The notes below the pieces were generated by a model that did not search any database, had not been told where the DNA came from, and saw only the letters and a program-made list of their open reading frames with translations. Both the position numbers and the translations under genes were made by a program. This document shows, piece after piece, positions 42,928-52,201 of a DNA stretch of 64,000 nt. Numbering within the stretch: the first letter of the stretch is position 1; every line of letters starts with the position of its first letter. Origin of the DNA: Luteimonas viscosa (lineage in GTDB: Bacteria > Pseudomonadota > Gammaproteobacteria > Xanthomonadales > Xanthomonadaceae); assembly GCF_008244685.1 (NCBI RefSeq), contig NZ_VTFT01000001.1, forward strand, positions 723,248 to 787,247, in the 5' to 3' direction.

Positions 42928-44526
42928 CTATACGTCACGCGTCGTCCATTCGCCATCGATCAGCCGCATCAGCGTGCCGGTCGGGTTGCGGTCCTGCAGC
43001 GCGGCCGGCAAGCGATGCGGGCGCACGTTGTCGTAGCTGTGCAGCGCGGAGAAGCGGATCAGCGAGGCGGGAATGCCCACCGCGGTGAAGCCCGGGTGGC
43101 CGGTGGCCGGGAACGGGCCGCCGTGGTTCATCGCCGCGCTCACCGCCACGCCGGTCGGCATCTTGTCGTTGAGCAGGCGGCCCACGCGCGTGCGCAGGAT
43201 CGGCGCCAGCGCATCGTAGGCTGCGTCGTCGCCGCCACCGATATCGCTGCAGATGGTGCCGGTGAGGTTGCCTTCCATCGCCTGCGCGATCGCCAGCACC
43301 TGCGCCGCCGACTCCGCCACCACCACCAGGTTGACGTGGCCGAAGGCTTCCGACTGCAGCGCGCCCGGATCGGCGAGGAAACGTTCGCCCGAGACCCGCA
43401 GCACAGTCGGCTGGAACGCGAAGCCCTGCGCGTCCGCGGCGATCGCACCGCCGGCGAGCAGCTCGGCGCCGGCCGACTGCAGCGCCGCCACGGTGGAGGC
43501 GATGTCGCGCGGTGCATGCGGCGAGAGCAGCACGCCCGGCTTGGCCTCGGCCGTGAGACGTTGCAGCTGTTCGACGAAACGCTCGGCCTCCTCGCCGGCC
43601 TGCAGCACGGTGACGCCCGGCTTGGTGCAGAACTGGCCCGCGCCCATCGCACAGGAGCCGTGCAGTTCGGTGGCGAGCGCCTCGCCGCGCTCGCGCAGCG
43701 CACCGGGCAGCACGAACACCGGATTGACGCTCGACATCTCCAGGTAGATCGGCTTGCCCACGGCGTCGGCCGCGGCCTTGAGCTTCATCCCACCCGGGCG
43801 TCCGCCGGTGAACGCCACCGCGCCCACGCGCGGATCGGACACCAGGCGCAGGCCCAGCTCGCCATCGGTGCGGAAGAACATCTGCACCGCACCCGTCGGC
43901 AGGCCCGCGGCCTGCGCGGCCTCGAGCGCGGCTTCGGCCAGCAGCACCGAGGTGCGCGGATGCGCGGGATGGGCCTTGGCGATCACCGGGTTGCCGGCGG
44001 CGATCGCGGCGGCGAAATCGCCACCGGCGATGCCGTTGAAGGCATACGGAAAATTATTCGGCCCGAACACGACCACCGGCCCGCCGAGCGGCGCGTGGAT
44101 CGAACGGATGCCGGCGGCGGTGTCGATGGTGGCGCGGCGCCAGCCGCCGTCGCGCGCGGCGCGCGCGGCCTGTCGCAGCTGGCCGGTGGTGCGTGGCAGT
44201 TCGACATTGCGCAGGCGTGGCTCGGCCGGCAGCCCGGTCTCGCGGTGCGCGGCCTCCACCAGCGCGTCGACGCGTGCCTCGATCGCCTCCGCGTAGCCTT
44301 CGAGGAAGCCGGCGAGCGTTTCGCCGGGCAGTTGCGACATCGCCGCGGCCGCGGCGTGCCCGGCCTCGAGCAGCGCATCGAGATCGGCCCAGCCGGACAC
44401 GGGATACGCATGTTCGTCGATCGTCGCGCGCGTGGAGGGGTTGAAGGCGTGGAAGCGGTCGGACGGCGCGTCGGCCTGGCGCCAGGCGCCGTCGAGCAGG
44501 ATCGGTTGCAGCGTGGGGGAGGTCAT
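42928..44526 (-). CDS. 2,5-dioxovalerate (alpha-ketoglutarate semialdehyde) dehydrogenase
   Basis: This NAD(P)-dependent aldehyde dehydrogenase oxidises alpha-ketoglutarate semialdehyde to 2-oxoglutarate, the last Weimberg step. The 532-residue protein shows [10 protein letters not shown] (N157), the glycine motif FTGGRPGG, the general base E263 in YLEMSS, and the catalytic C300 in GQFCTKPG. The long C-terminal part and the FGPNNFP form are typical of the ketoglutarate-semialdehyde group. Its ATG overlaps the FAH-family stop by four bases (ATGA), so the two enzymes are coupled. Specificity is inferred from neighbours. Confidence 0.92.
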   Translation of the reverse strand: MTSPTLQPILLDGAWRQADAPSDRFHAFNPSTRATIDEHAYPVSGWADLDALLEAGHAAAAAMSQLPGETLAGFLEGYAEAIEARVDALVEAAHRETGLPAEPRLRNVELPRTTGQLRQAARAARDGGWRRATIDTAAGIRSIHAPLGGPVVVFGPNNFPYAFNGIAGGDFAAAIAAGNPVIAKAHPAHPRTSVLLAEAALEAAQAAGLPTGAVQMFFRTDGELGLRLVSDPRVGAVAFTGGRPGGMKLKAAADAVGKPIYLEMSSVNPVFVLPGALRERGEALATELHGSCAMGAGQFCTKPGVTVLQAGEEAERFVEQLQRLTAEAKPGVLLSPHAPRDIASTVAALQSAGAELLAGGAIAADAQGFAFQPTVLRVSGERFLADPGALQSEAFGHVNLVVVAESAAQVLAIAQAMEGNLTGTICSDIGGGDDAAYDALAPILRTRVGRLLNDKMPTGVAVSAAMNHGGPFPATGHPGFTAVGIPASLIRFSALHSYDNVRPHRLPAALQDRNPTGTLMRLIDGEWTTRDV

Positions 44527-45341
44527 TGGACGGGGTTCTCCAGGATCAGTCCGTCGATGTCGATGCGCACGACATCGCCGGAACGCAGGGTGAAATCCTC
44601 GCCGGGCACGATGCCGGTGCCGGTGAAGAGGAAGGCGCCACGGGGTTGGCGCAGTTCGCGCAGGAGCCAGCCGGCGAGTTCTTCCAGGCTGCGCTTGATC
44701 TGCGAGGTACGGGTGGTGCCGGCGAAGGCCGGCGCGCCGTCGCGCCGGATTTCCAGCGATACGGCGAGGTCGCGCATCTGCGCCGCATCGCACAGGCGGA
44801 TGCCCGGGCCGATCGCGCAGCCGCCATCGTAGACCTTGGCCTGCGGCAGGTACAGCGGGTTCTCGCCCTCGATGCTGCGCGAGGACACGTCGTTGCCGGT
44901 GCTGTAGCCGACGATCTCGCCCGCGGACGTGAGCACCAGCACGAGTTCCGGCTCGGGCACGTCCCACGCGCTGTCGGCGCGCACGCGGATCGGTGCGCCG
45001 TGGCCGGCGACGCGCCAGCCGGTGGCCTTGAAGAACAGCTCGGGGCGCTCGGCGTCGTAGACCTTCTGGTAGACGTCGCGGCTCTGCGATTCGGCCTCGC
45101 GCGCCATGCGGCTGCTGAGGTAGGTCACGCCGCTGGCCCACACTTCCTGTGCGTCCTCCACCGGCGCCAGCAGCGGCGCGTCGGCATCGCCCTCGCGCGG
45201 CAGGCGCGCGAGCGCGTCGCGGGCGTCGGTCGCGGGCAGGCCGAGCCACTGCGAGAGGCTGAAATCGGCGGGCAGGTAGCGGCCGTCGAGCGCCCAGCGC
45301 GGGCCGTCGGCGGTTGCGTGGCGGGTCAGGAGCGTGCGCAT
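44523..45341 (-). CDS. FAH-family 2-keto-3-deoxy-aldonate dehydratase (XylX/AraD1-like)
   Basis: A 272-residue fumarylacetoacetate-hydrolase-fold enzyme, probably dehydrating 2-keto-3-deoxy-xylonate (or -arabonate) to alpha-ketoglutarate semialdehyde. Metal ligands fit the pattern [12 protein letters not shown] and the preceding [14 protein letters not shown]. The family stretch [20 protein letters not shown] and the C-terminal [18 protein letters not shown] are clear. The ATG at 45341 starts the conserved [16 protein letters not shown]; the frame continues upstream but is not conserved. It is the first gene of this leftward unit, facing the lactonase. It is shorter than the Caulobacter XylX (about 385-390 residues). 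Confidence 0.88.
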   Translation of the reverse strand: MRTLLTRHATADGPRWALDGRYLPADFSLSQWLGLPATDARDALARLPREGDADAPLLAPVEDAQEVWASGVTYLSSRMAREAESQSRDVYQKVYDAERPELFFKATGWRVAGHGAPIRVRADSAWDVPEPELVLVLTSAGEIVGYSTGNDVSSRSIEGENPLYLPQAKVYDGGCAIGPGIRLCDAAQMRDLAVSLEIRRDGAPAFAGTTRTSQIKRSLEELAGWLLRELRQPRGAFLFTGTGIVPGEDFTLRSGDVVRIDIDGLILENPVQ

Positions 45342-45391
45342 GTCGGGAGTTCCGGAAAGAAGTTTGGACGATGCGCCAGGCCGGCGCAGAG

Positions 45392-45414
45392 ATGCGACGC
45401 GCCCGGCGTCGCAT
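45392..45414. promoter_or_regulatory. Nine-base palindrome in the FAH-lactonase divergent gap
   Basis: ATGCGACGC (45392-45400) and GCGTCGCAT (45406-45414) with a five-base spacer, 51 bases upstream of the FAH-family start. It is a candidate operator for the divergent pair; it does not resemble the xyl-box. The rest of 45342-45643 shows no gene. Confidence 0.45.
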
Positions 45415-45643
45415 GGAATGGCTGAGGCGATACGCACAGGCGCGACTGTGCTCGTCCTGCAGTGCGGCGGTTGCGCCTGCAACCGCATCGGCCAACCGCG
45501 TGCAGCGGACTTGCGGCTATGATCGCGCAGCGGGTCGCGGCGCAGCATGCGGCGGTTCGCGCCGCGCGACGACGCGCGGCCCGGCGTGCGGCCTGCGACT
45601 CGCGCAGCGCCGGCACGCCCCCACTTCCATACAGGACCCGCCG

Positions 45644-46744
45644 ATGCGACTGCTTCCCACCCTGCTCAGCACCGCGCTCGTGGCCGCCCTCGCCGCCTGC
45701 ACGCCCGCGGCCGACGACACTGCCGCCGACGCCGCGCCCGCGGCCGATGCGACGACCGACACCGCCGACACGGAGACCGCGCCGATGACCACGTTCGAGA
45801 CCGTCGGCCAGCTGACCTCGTTCGATCCCGCCTTCGCCGACGTCGTCGACCCGGCCGCGCGCGTCGAGAAGCTCACCGGCGACGAGTTCAGCTGGTCCGA
45901 AGGCCCGACGTGGGTAAAGGCCGGCTTCCTGCTGTTCAACGATCCGCCGGAGAACCGCATGTTCCGCTGGTCCGAGGCGGACGGCCTGAGCGTGTTCCTC
46001 GATCCGTCGGGCCATGCCGGCGCGCCGATCGAGGGCGTGCGCGAGGCCGGCGCCAACGGCCTGTACACCGAAGCCGCCGGCACGGTGCTGGTGGCGGACT
46101 CGGGCAACCGCCTGGTCGCGCGCATGGATCCCGCGGACAAGAGCCGCACCACGCTCGCCGAGCGCTACGACGGCAAGCGATTCAGCAGCCCGAACGACGT
46201 GGTCGCGCGCGGCGACGGCAGCGTGTTCTTCACCGATCCGCCGTACGGGTTCCGGGAGTTCGACGAGTCGTCGCTCAAGGAGCAGCCGGTCAACGGCATC
46301 TACCGTATCGACGCCGACGGCACCGTGCACCTGGTCGACGATTCGCTCAACCGGCCCAACGGCCTGGCCTTCTCGCCGGACGGCAACACCCTGTACGTGG
46401 CCAACTCCGACGACAAGCGGCCGATCTGGATGGCCTACACGCTCGATGCGGCCGGCGACGTCACCGGCAGCCGCGTGTTCGCCGACGCCACCGACCTCAT
46501 GGACGAAGGCGTGCACGGACTGCCCGATGGCCTCGCGGTGTCGACCGGCGGCCTGGTCTTCGCCACCGGCCCCGGCGGCGTGCTGGTGATGAATGCCGAA
46601 GGCAAGCGCCTGGGCCGGATCGAAACCGGCAGCGCGATCGCCAACTGCGCCTTCGGTGACGACGGGAAGACGCTGTACATGACCTCGCACAAGTTCCTGG
46701 CGCGCGTGCCGCTGAAGGTGGCCGGGCTCGGCTTTCAAAACTGA
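45644..46744 (+). CDS. SMP-30/gluconolactonase-like lipoprotein
   Basis: This calcium-dependent six-bladed propeller lactonase opens sugar lactones such as xylono- or gluconolactone. The 366-residue protein has a lipobox LAAC (C19), so it should be anchored in the periplasm; residues 20-50 are a low-complexity Ala/Thr/Asp linker. Family features are [60 protein letters not shown] and [12 protein letters not shown], carrying the metal-site glutamate, asparagine and aspartate. It is divergent from the FAH-ALDH-dehydratase genes, consistent with a role at the start of the xylonate route (inference). Confidence 0.9.
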   Translation: MRLLPTLLSTALVAALAACTPAADDTAADAAPAADATTDTADTETAPMTTFETVGQLTSFDPAFADVVDPAARVEKLTGDEFSWSEGPTWVKAGFLLFNDPPENRMFRWSEADGLSVFLDPSGHAGAPIEGVREAGANGLYTEAAGTVLVADSGNRLVARMDPADKSRTTLAERYDGKRFSSPNDVVARGDGSVFFTDPPYGFREFDESSLKEQPVNGIYRIDADGTVHLVDDSLNRPNGLAFSPDGNTLYVANSDDKRPIWMAYTLDAAGDVTGSRVFADATDLMDEGVHGLPDGLAVSTGGLVFATGPGGVLVMNAEGKRLGRIETGSAIANCAFGDDGKTLYMTSHKFLARVPLKVAGLGFQN

Positions 46745-46754
46745 AGTGGGACCT

Positions 46755-46785
46755 CGGCCGTCGCGCGGGCCACCGCCGACGGCCG
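46755..46785. terminator. Possible bidirectional hairpin between convergent genes
   Basis: CGGCCGTCG (46755-46763) and CGACGGCCG (46777-46785) form a nine-base stem in the 62-base gap between the lactonase and the convergent hydrolase. No T-run, so termination is uncertain. Confidence 0.5.
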
Positions 46786-46806
46786 CCCCGGCCTGCCGGA
46801 CCCCGG

Positions 46807-47910
46807 TCATGGCGTGCCTCGCGGCGCCAGCGTCCGTTCGAAGAACTCGACCGCGGAGGCCGCGACCTCGGCTAGTTCGCCCGCACGCATGGCCTCGGGC
46901 GTGCGCGGGGTGAAGTGCCCGCGTTCGCCCGGCAGCTCGACGTACTCGGCGCCCGCGATGCCGGTCGCAAACACGCGCGCGTTGCCGGTCGGCGGTGTCA
47001 CCGGATCGTCGCGCCCCACCAGGATGCGCACAGGGATTTCGATCCCGCGCAAGCCCGCAGCGGTGAACCCGAACCCCATCGCCGGCCCCAGCGCGAACAC
47101 GCTGCGGACCCGCGGGTCGCGATGCGACCGTTCGGCGCGCGCCTGCGCTTCGCGGGCCGCATCGTTGCGCTCCGGCAGTTGCAGCAGACGTTCGATCGCC
47201 GGCGCCATCGCCGGCGGCATCGGTGGTGCGTTGCGCTGCAGGTGATCGACGTCCAGCCGCGCGCCGGCCATCCAGAGCACGGTGGTGCCACCGAGCGAGA
47301 AGCCCGCGGCACCGATGCGGTCGCGATCGATCGCGGGGCCGACCGTCGGATCTTCCAGCAGCCGGTCCAGCACGACGCGCAGATCGATCGCGCGCTCCCA
47401 GCCGAAATGGTCCGACGGCGTGGGCCGGCTGTGCAGTTCCTCGTCCGCGCTGCCGTTGTGGTCGACCGCGGCCACGATGGCACCGCTCGCCACCAGCGCC
47501 CGGGCCAGCCATTCCATGTGCGCTGCGCGGCTGCCGGACCCGTGCGAGACCAGGATCAGCGGATAGGTGCCGTTGCTTTCGGAGAGCGACGCCTCGCCGA
47601 TAGCCGCGCGGACATCGCCCGTGCCGCCACTGGATGGTGCCTTGAATGCGCCCGCGGGGAACCAGAGCATCGTGCGCAGGGGGCGCCGGCCGGTCCCGGG
47701 CCAGTTGCTGCGGGCCGGATCCACGAATTCACGGGTGCCGGTGTCCACCGCTGCCACCGGCGCAGGGGCGGTACCCGCCCGATCGCTGGCGGCCGCATCG
47801 CTGCGCGCCTGTGCGTGGCCACCGGTCATGGCGCCCAGGAGTGCGGCAAGCAGGGCGTACACCGCGACGCGCCGGCGCGCGGAGGGCATGCGGGATGCAC
47901 GCTCAGGCAT
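46807..47910 (-). CDS. Alpha/beta hydrolase, exported
   Basis: A 367-residue hydrolase related to the platelet-activating-factor acetylhydrolase/dienelactone group. The signal peptide (RRRVAVYALLAALLGAMTGG) implies export. The nucleophile elbow is AAGFSLGGTTVLW, the oxyanion region is ILVSHGSGSRAAHMEWL, the acid is probably in VGRDDPVTPP and the histidine in GERGHFTP. Its ATG overlaps the uxuB stop (ATGCCTGA). An internal ATG at 47889 is possible. It could deacylate xylan oligomers, but substrate is unknown. Last gene of the seven-gene operon. Confidence 0.8.
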   Translation of the reverse strand: MPERASRMPSARRRVAVYALLAALLGAMTGGHAQARSDAAASDRAGTAPAPVAAVDTGTREFVDPARSNWPGTGRRPLRTMLWFPAGAFKAPSSGGTGDVRAAIGEASLSESNGTYPLILVSHGSGSRAAHMEWLARALVASGAIVAAVDHNGSADEELHSRPTPSDHFGWERAIDLRVVLDRLLEDPTVGPAIDRDRIGAAGFSLGGTTVLWMAGARLDVDHLQRNAPPMPPAMAPAIERLLQLPERNDAAREAQARAERSHRDPRVRSVFALGPAMGFGFTAAGLRGIEIPVRILVGRDDPVTPPTGNARVFATGIAGAEYVELPGERGHFTPRTPEAMRAGELAEVAASAVEFFERTLAPRGTP

Positions 47911-49426
47911 CGCCTTCGCCTGCGACGGTCGCGAGCGCGGCGCGCACGGCGGCGGGCGTCGCGTCGCCGAGCGCCGCATAGGCGCCACGCAATGCGGCCG
48001 CGAAACGCGCATCGCCCGCGCACGGCGCGAACACCGCTTCGAGCGCAAGGAAGCCGGCCACGTCGTGCGCGGCATCGCCCGTGGCCGCGCGTCCGGCATG
48101 CGACAGCGCCGCGTCCATCGGATCCACCAGCGTCACGCCCGCCTGCGCCTGGCGCACGACGAAACGCAGCCAGCCGGCCACGGGCAGGCACAGCCGATCG
48201 ACCGGCCGGTCGGCGGCAAGCGCGTCGGCGATCGTGCCGAGCAGGCGCACCGGGACCTTTTGCGAGCCGTCCCAGGCGATCTGCGAGAGCCGGTGCACGA
48301 TCGCGGGATTGCGGAAGCGTTCGAGGATCGCGTCGATGTACGCATTCGCGTCAAGACCCTCGGGCAACGCGAGGGTCGGCGCGATGTCCGCGCGCATCAG
48401 CCTTTCGACGAAGCCGGCCAGCGCTGCGTCGCGCATCGCCTCGGCCACGGTCTCCAGACCCGTCAGGCTGCCGAGGTAGGCCAGTGCGGAGTGCGGCGCG
48501 TTGAGCAGCCGCAGCTTGGCGCGATCGAAGCCGGCGATCTCGTCGCTCATGACCACGCCGACGCGCTCGAACGCGGGGCGCCCGGCGCGGAAGTCGTCTT
48601 CCACCACCCACTGCATGTACGGTTCGCGCTGCACCGGCCAGACGTCCTCCACGCCGAGTGCATCGGCCACGCGCGCGCGCAGCGCATCGTCGCTGGCCGG
48701 GGTGATGCTGTCGACCATCGAACGCGGGAACGAGGCCTCGGCGTCGATCCAGTCGGCCAGCGCGGGATCGAGCCGGCGCGCGAAGTCGACGACCGCGCGG
48801 CGCAGGCGCAGGCCGTTGTCGGCCAGGTTGTCGCAGCTGAGCATCGTGTAGGGCGCGAGGCCCGCCGCGCGGCGCGCGCGCAGGCCCGCGACCAGCCAGC
48901 CGATCGCGCTGACCGGTGCATCGGGCGCGGAGAGATCGTGCGCGATGTCCGGATGCGCGGCGTCGACGCCGTCGGCCGAGAGGCAATAGCCCTTCTCGGT
49001 GATCGTGAGCGTGACCAGGCGCACCGCCGGATCCGCCAGCCGCGCCATCACCGCGTCACGCTGCTGCGGCGCGCACAGCACCTCGCGAATCGCGCCGACC
49101 ACGCGCAGCCGTGGCGGTTCGTCCATCAGCGCCAGCGTGTACAGTCCGTGCTGCGGCTGCAGCGCGTCGCGCACGCCGGCGCTGTGCAGCGAGACGGCGC
49201 AGATCGCCCAGTCGGGTTCGCTGGCCAGCAAGTCGTCGAGGTATACCGCCTGGTGGGCGCGATGGAACGCGCCGGGGCCGAAGTGGACCACCCCGATGCG
49301 GGTCGCGTCGCGATCGTAAGCCGGGCGCTGCACCTGCACCGGCAGCCTCCTGAGCGTCGCGTCGGACAGGCGCGGCAGCCCTGTGGCCGCGCGCGCCTCG
49401 TGCCGCGTGTCCGCCAGCCGGCTCAA
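47903..49426 (-). CDS. uxuB: Fructuronate reductase (mannitol-dehydrogenase family)
   Basis: This NAD-dependent polyol dehydrogenase reduces D-fructuronate to D-mannonate. The 507-residue protein has the Rossmann region GVVHFGPGAFHRAHQAVYLD and the C-terminal catalytic block GFDRAKLRLLNAPHSALAYL, with the family-typical lysine and asparagine. Mannitol and tagaturonate relatives share this layout, so substrate rests on context: UxaC supplies fructuronate and ManD follows. No ATG is near; TTG 49426 overlaps the GH3 stop by four bases (TTGA) and has GGAGG just upstream, so it is the best start. Confidence 0.9.
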   Translation of the reverse strand: MSRLADTRHEARAATGLPRLSDATLRRLPVQVQRPAYDRDATRIGVVHFGPGAFHRAHQAVYLDDLLASEPDWAICAVSLHSAGVRDALQPQHGLYTLALMDEPPRLRVVGAIREVLCAPQQRDAVMARLADPAVRLVTLTITEKGYCLSADGVDAAHPDIAHDLSAPDAPVSAIGWLVAGLRARRAAGLAPYTMLSCDNLADNGLRLRRAVVDFARRLDPALADWIDAEASFPRSMVDSITPASDDALRARVADALGVEDVWPVQREPYMQWVVEDDFRAGRPAFERVGVVMSDEIAGFDRAKLRLLNAPHSALAYLGSLTGLETVAEAMRDAALAGFVERLMRADIAPTLALPEGLDANAYIDAILERFRNPAIVHRLSQIAWDGSQKVPVRLLGTIADALAADRPVDRLCLPVAGWLRFVVRQAQAGVTLVDPMDAALSHAGRAATGDAAHDVAGFLALEAVFAPCAGDARFAAALRGAYAALGDATPAAVRAALATVAGEGDA

Positions 49427-52179
49427 CGCGCCTCCACCTCGAACTGGCTGCCGATGCGCAGGTCGCCACTCGATGCACCGAGTTCCGCGGCATAGCGCCC
49501 GGGATCGACCGCGTACGCGCCAGCCTCTTCGTCGTAGTGGCGCAGGTCGCGCGCCGGCGTGAAGGTGAAGCTGACCTCGCGCGACTCGCCCGGCGCCAGG
49601 TGCACGCGCTGGAAGCCGCGCAACTCGCGCACCGCGCGCTCGCGCGCCGGCGCCAGCGGCCGCAGGTACAACTGCACCACCTCGTCGCTCGCGCGCTGCC
49701 CGCTGTTGCGCAAGGTGACGGTCGCGGTGATCGCGTCGTCCACGCCGGCGCGGTCGCGATCGAGCTGCAGGTCGGTGTAGTCGAACGTGGTGTACGACAG
49801 CCCGTGGCCGAACGGATAAAGCGGCTCGCCCTCGAAGTAGCGGTAGGTGCGATTCGCCATGTCGTAGTCGTCGAACGCCGGCATCTTCTCGTCGACCTTG
49901 TAGAACGTGACCGGCAGGCGCCCGGCGGGGCTGACGTCGCCGAACAGCACGTCGGCCACCGCATTGCCGCCGCGCTGGCCCGGATACCAGGCCACCAGGA
50001 TCGCCGGCACGTTCTCCTTCGCCCAGTCGATGCCCAGCGCCGAACCGGTGGTCAGCACCACGACCACGGGCTTGCCGGTGGCGTGCAGGGCCTCGAGCAG
50101 CTTCTGTTGCGTGGCGGGCAGGCGGATGTCGGTGCGGTCGCCGCCGGCGAAGCCGGGGAAGTTGACCGTCATCTCCTCGCCCTCCACGTCGCCGGTGAGG
50201 CCGCCGACGAACACCACCGCGTCGGCACTGCGCGCGGCTTCGATCGCTTCGTCGAAGGTCGGCTTCGCGCCGGGCAGGCCCCACGCCAGGCGCACGCTCG
50301 CGTCGCGTTCGGTCTCGTAGTACTCGAGCCGAATGTCGTAGGCGCGGCCGGCCTCGAGGTCGAGGTCGACGCTGTCGGCGCGCAGGCGTTCGGCATCTTC
50401 CCAGTGGTCGAGCAGCAGCTTGCCGTCCAGGTACAGGCGGAAACCGTCGTTCGCGCCCGCCTCGAGCCGATAGCGTCCGCTCACGGGCGGCAGCAGCTGT
50501 CCGCTCCAGCGGATGCTGAAGTTCTCGTTCGGCACCGCATTGTCCGGGCCGGCTTCGCCGCGAGCCATCAGGTTGTCGGTCGGCGAGCCGCGGTCCCAGC
50601 GGAAGCCGATCTGCGCATCCACGCGCACCAGCACCGGTTCGCCGGACAGGTCCTTGCTGGTGAAGTACTCGCCGCGCAGGCCGCGCTCGGTCGCGCCCGC
50701 CTCTGGCCGCAGGTACTGCGGTTCGATCAGCGGCGTGGCGGCCGGATCCTCGCGCCCTTCCACCAGGTCGGCGCCGCGCGCGTACACGACTTCCGTGTTG
50801 GGGAGGGCTTCGCGGATGCCGCGCAGGATGGTCACCGGGTCGGCCGGTGTGCCGTAGTAGTTGCCGAGCAGGGCCATGGTGTCGTCGGCCGTCGGGCCGA
50901 CCACCGCCAGGCGTCTGATGTCCTTCGACAGCGGCAGCACGCCGTCGTTCTTCAGCAGCACGATCGATTCCTGCGCCACCTCGCGCGCGAGCGCGTCGTG
51001 CGCCGGCGCCTGGTTCACCGAGATCGACGTCTGCGCCCACGGCACCTGCGCCGGGGGGTCGAACATGCCCAGCGCCATGCGCGTGGTCATCAGGCGGGTG
51101 AGCGCGTCATCGAGTTCGGCCTCGCTGATCAGCCCCTTGTTGACCGCGACCGGCAGGTGCTTGGCATACGTTTCGCCGCAGTTGAGCTCGGTGCCGTTCT
51201 TCACCGCCAGCGCCGCGGCTTCCTCGGGCGTGGCGACGATCTTGTGGTTCTTCCAGATGTCCACGATCGCCCAGCAGTCGGACATCACGTAGCCCTTGAA
51301 GCCCCACTGGTCGCGCAGGATGTCGCGCAGCAGCAGCTTGCTGCCGCTCGCCGATTCGCCGTAGACGCGGTTGTAGGCGCCCATCACCGCCTGCACCTGG
51401 CCCTCGGTCACCAGCGCCTCGAACGCCGGGAGGTAGGTCTCCCACAGGTCGCGGCGCGAGGGATGCACGTCGAAGGTGTGGCGGTCGGCCTCGGGGCCGC
51501 TGTGCACGGCGAAGTGCTTGGCGGTGGCGTCGAGCTTGCGGTACTTGCCGCCCTGCGATTCGGGCAGCGGGCTGCCGTCGGGCGCCACGCCCTGCAGGCC
51601 GCGCACGAACGACACGCCCATGCGCGCGGTGAGGAACGGATCCTCGCCGTAGGTTTCCTGGCCGCGGCCCCAGCGCGGGTCGCGGAAGATGTTGATGTTC
51701 GGCGACCAGAAGGTGAGTCCCTGGTAGCGGCCGTGCTGGCCCTGGCGCAGGAACTCGTGGTGCTTGGCGCGGGCCTCGTCGCTGATGGTCTTCGAGATCC
51801 GGTCCATCAGCGGGACGTCGAACGTCGCGGCCATGCCGATGGCCTGCGGGAACACGGTGGCCCCGCCCGCGCGCGCCACGCCGTGCAGGGCTTCGTTCCA
51901 CCAGTCGTACGCAGGCAGGCCGAGGCGCTCGATCGCGGGCGAATCGTTCTGCATCTGCGCGGCTTTTTCGTCCAGCGTCATCTGCGAGACCAGCGCGGCG
52001 GCGCGGGCTTCGAACGGCTGGCTGGTGTCGAGCCAGGGGCGATCGCCATCGTCGGCGAACGCACCCAGGACAGGCAGCGCCGCGAGCAGTGAGAGCGCGC
52101 AATCGCGTACCAGCGCGCGCGATCGTGTGGGTCGGCGCGTGGATCCGGTGTTCCCGGCGTGTCGAGCGAATGCCTGCAT
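49423..52179 (-). CDS. GH3 beta-xylosidase/beta-glucosidase with PA14 insert, exported
   Basis: This retaining glycosidase releases terminal sugars from oligosaccharides. The 918-residue protein has a signal peptide (residues 1-42), a TIM barrel with SPNINIFRDPRWGRGQETYG and KHFAVHSGPE, and a nucleophile aspartate in YVMSDCWAI. A PA14-like insert (about residues 490-640: LRGEYFTSKDLSG, FRLYLDGKLLLDHW) follows, then the second GH3 domain, and a fibronectin-III-like end (TVTLRNSGQRASDEVVQLYL). The operon suggests beta-xylosidase, but PA14-containing GH3 enzymes vary in specificity. It follows GH43 by 22 bases and overlaps uxuB. Confidence 0.93.
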   Translation of the reverse strand: MQAFARHAGNTGSTRRPTRSRALVRDCALSLLAALPVLGAFADDGDRPWLDTSQPFEARAAALVSQMTLDEKAAQMQNDSPAIERLGLPAYDWWNEALHGVARAGGATVFPQAIGMAATFDVPLMDRISKTISDEARAKHHEFLRQGQHGRYQGLTFWSPNINIFRDPRWGRGQETYGEDPFLTARMGVSFVRGLQGVAPDGSPLPESQGGKYRKLDATAKHFAVHSGPEADRHTFDVHPSRRDLWETYLPAFEALVTEGQVQAVMGAYNRVYGESASGSKLLLRDILRDQWGFKGYVMSDCWAIVDIWKNHKIVATPEEAAALAVKNGTELNCGETYAKHLPVAVNKGLISEAELDDALTRLMTTRMALGMFDPPAQVPWAQTSISVNQAPAHDALAREVAQESIVLLKNDGVLPLSKDIRRLAVVGPTADDTMALLGNYYGTPADPVTILRGIREALPNTEVVYARGADLVEGREDPAATPLIEPQYLRPEAGATERGLRGEYFTSKDLSGEPVLVRVDAQIGFRWDRGSPTDNLMARGEAGPDNAVPNENFSIRWSGQLLPPVSGRYRLEAGANDGFRLYLDGKLLLDHWEDAERLRADSVDLDLEAGRAYDIRLEYYETERDASVRLAWGLPGAKPTFDEAIEAARSADAVVFVGGLTGDVEGEEMTVNFPGFAGGDRTDIRLPATQQKLLEALHATGKPVVVVLTTGSALGIDWAKENVPAILVAWYPGQRGGNAVADVLFGDVSPAGRLPVTFYKVDEKMPAFDDYDMANRTYRYFEGEPLYPFGHGLSYTTFDYTDLQLDRDRAGVDDAITATVTLRNSGQRASDEVVQLYLRPLAPARERAVRELRGFQRVHLAPGESREVSFTFTPARDLRHYDEEAGAYAVDPGRYAAELGASSGDLRIGSQFEVEAR

Positions 52180-52201
52180 GTCCCCGTCCTCCCGTTGCGT
52201 G

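Noticed and set aside
40936-44832. A very long rightward open frame opposite the dehydratase and ALDH genes
   Set aside because: High GC keeps antisense frames open. The translation is Arg/His/Gln-rich without any domain, while the opposite strand encodes clear enzymes.
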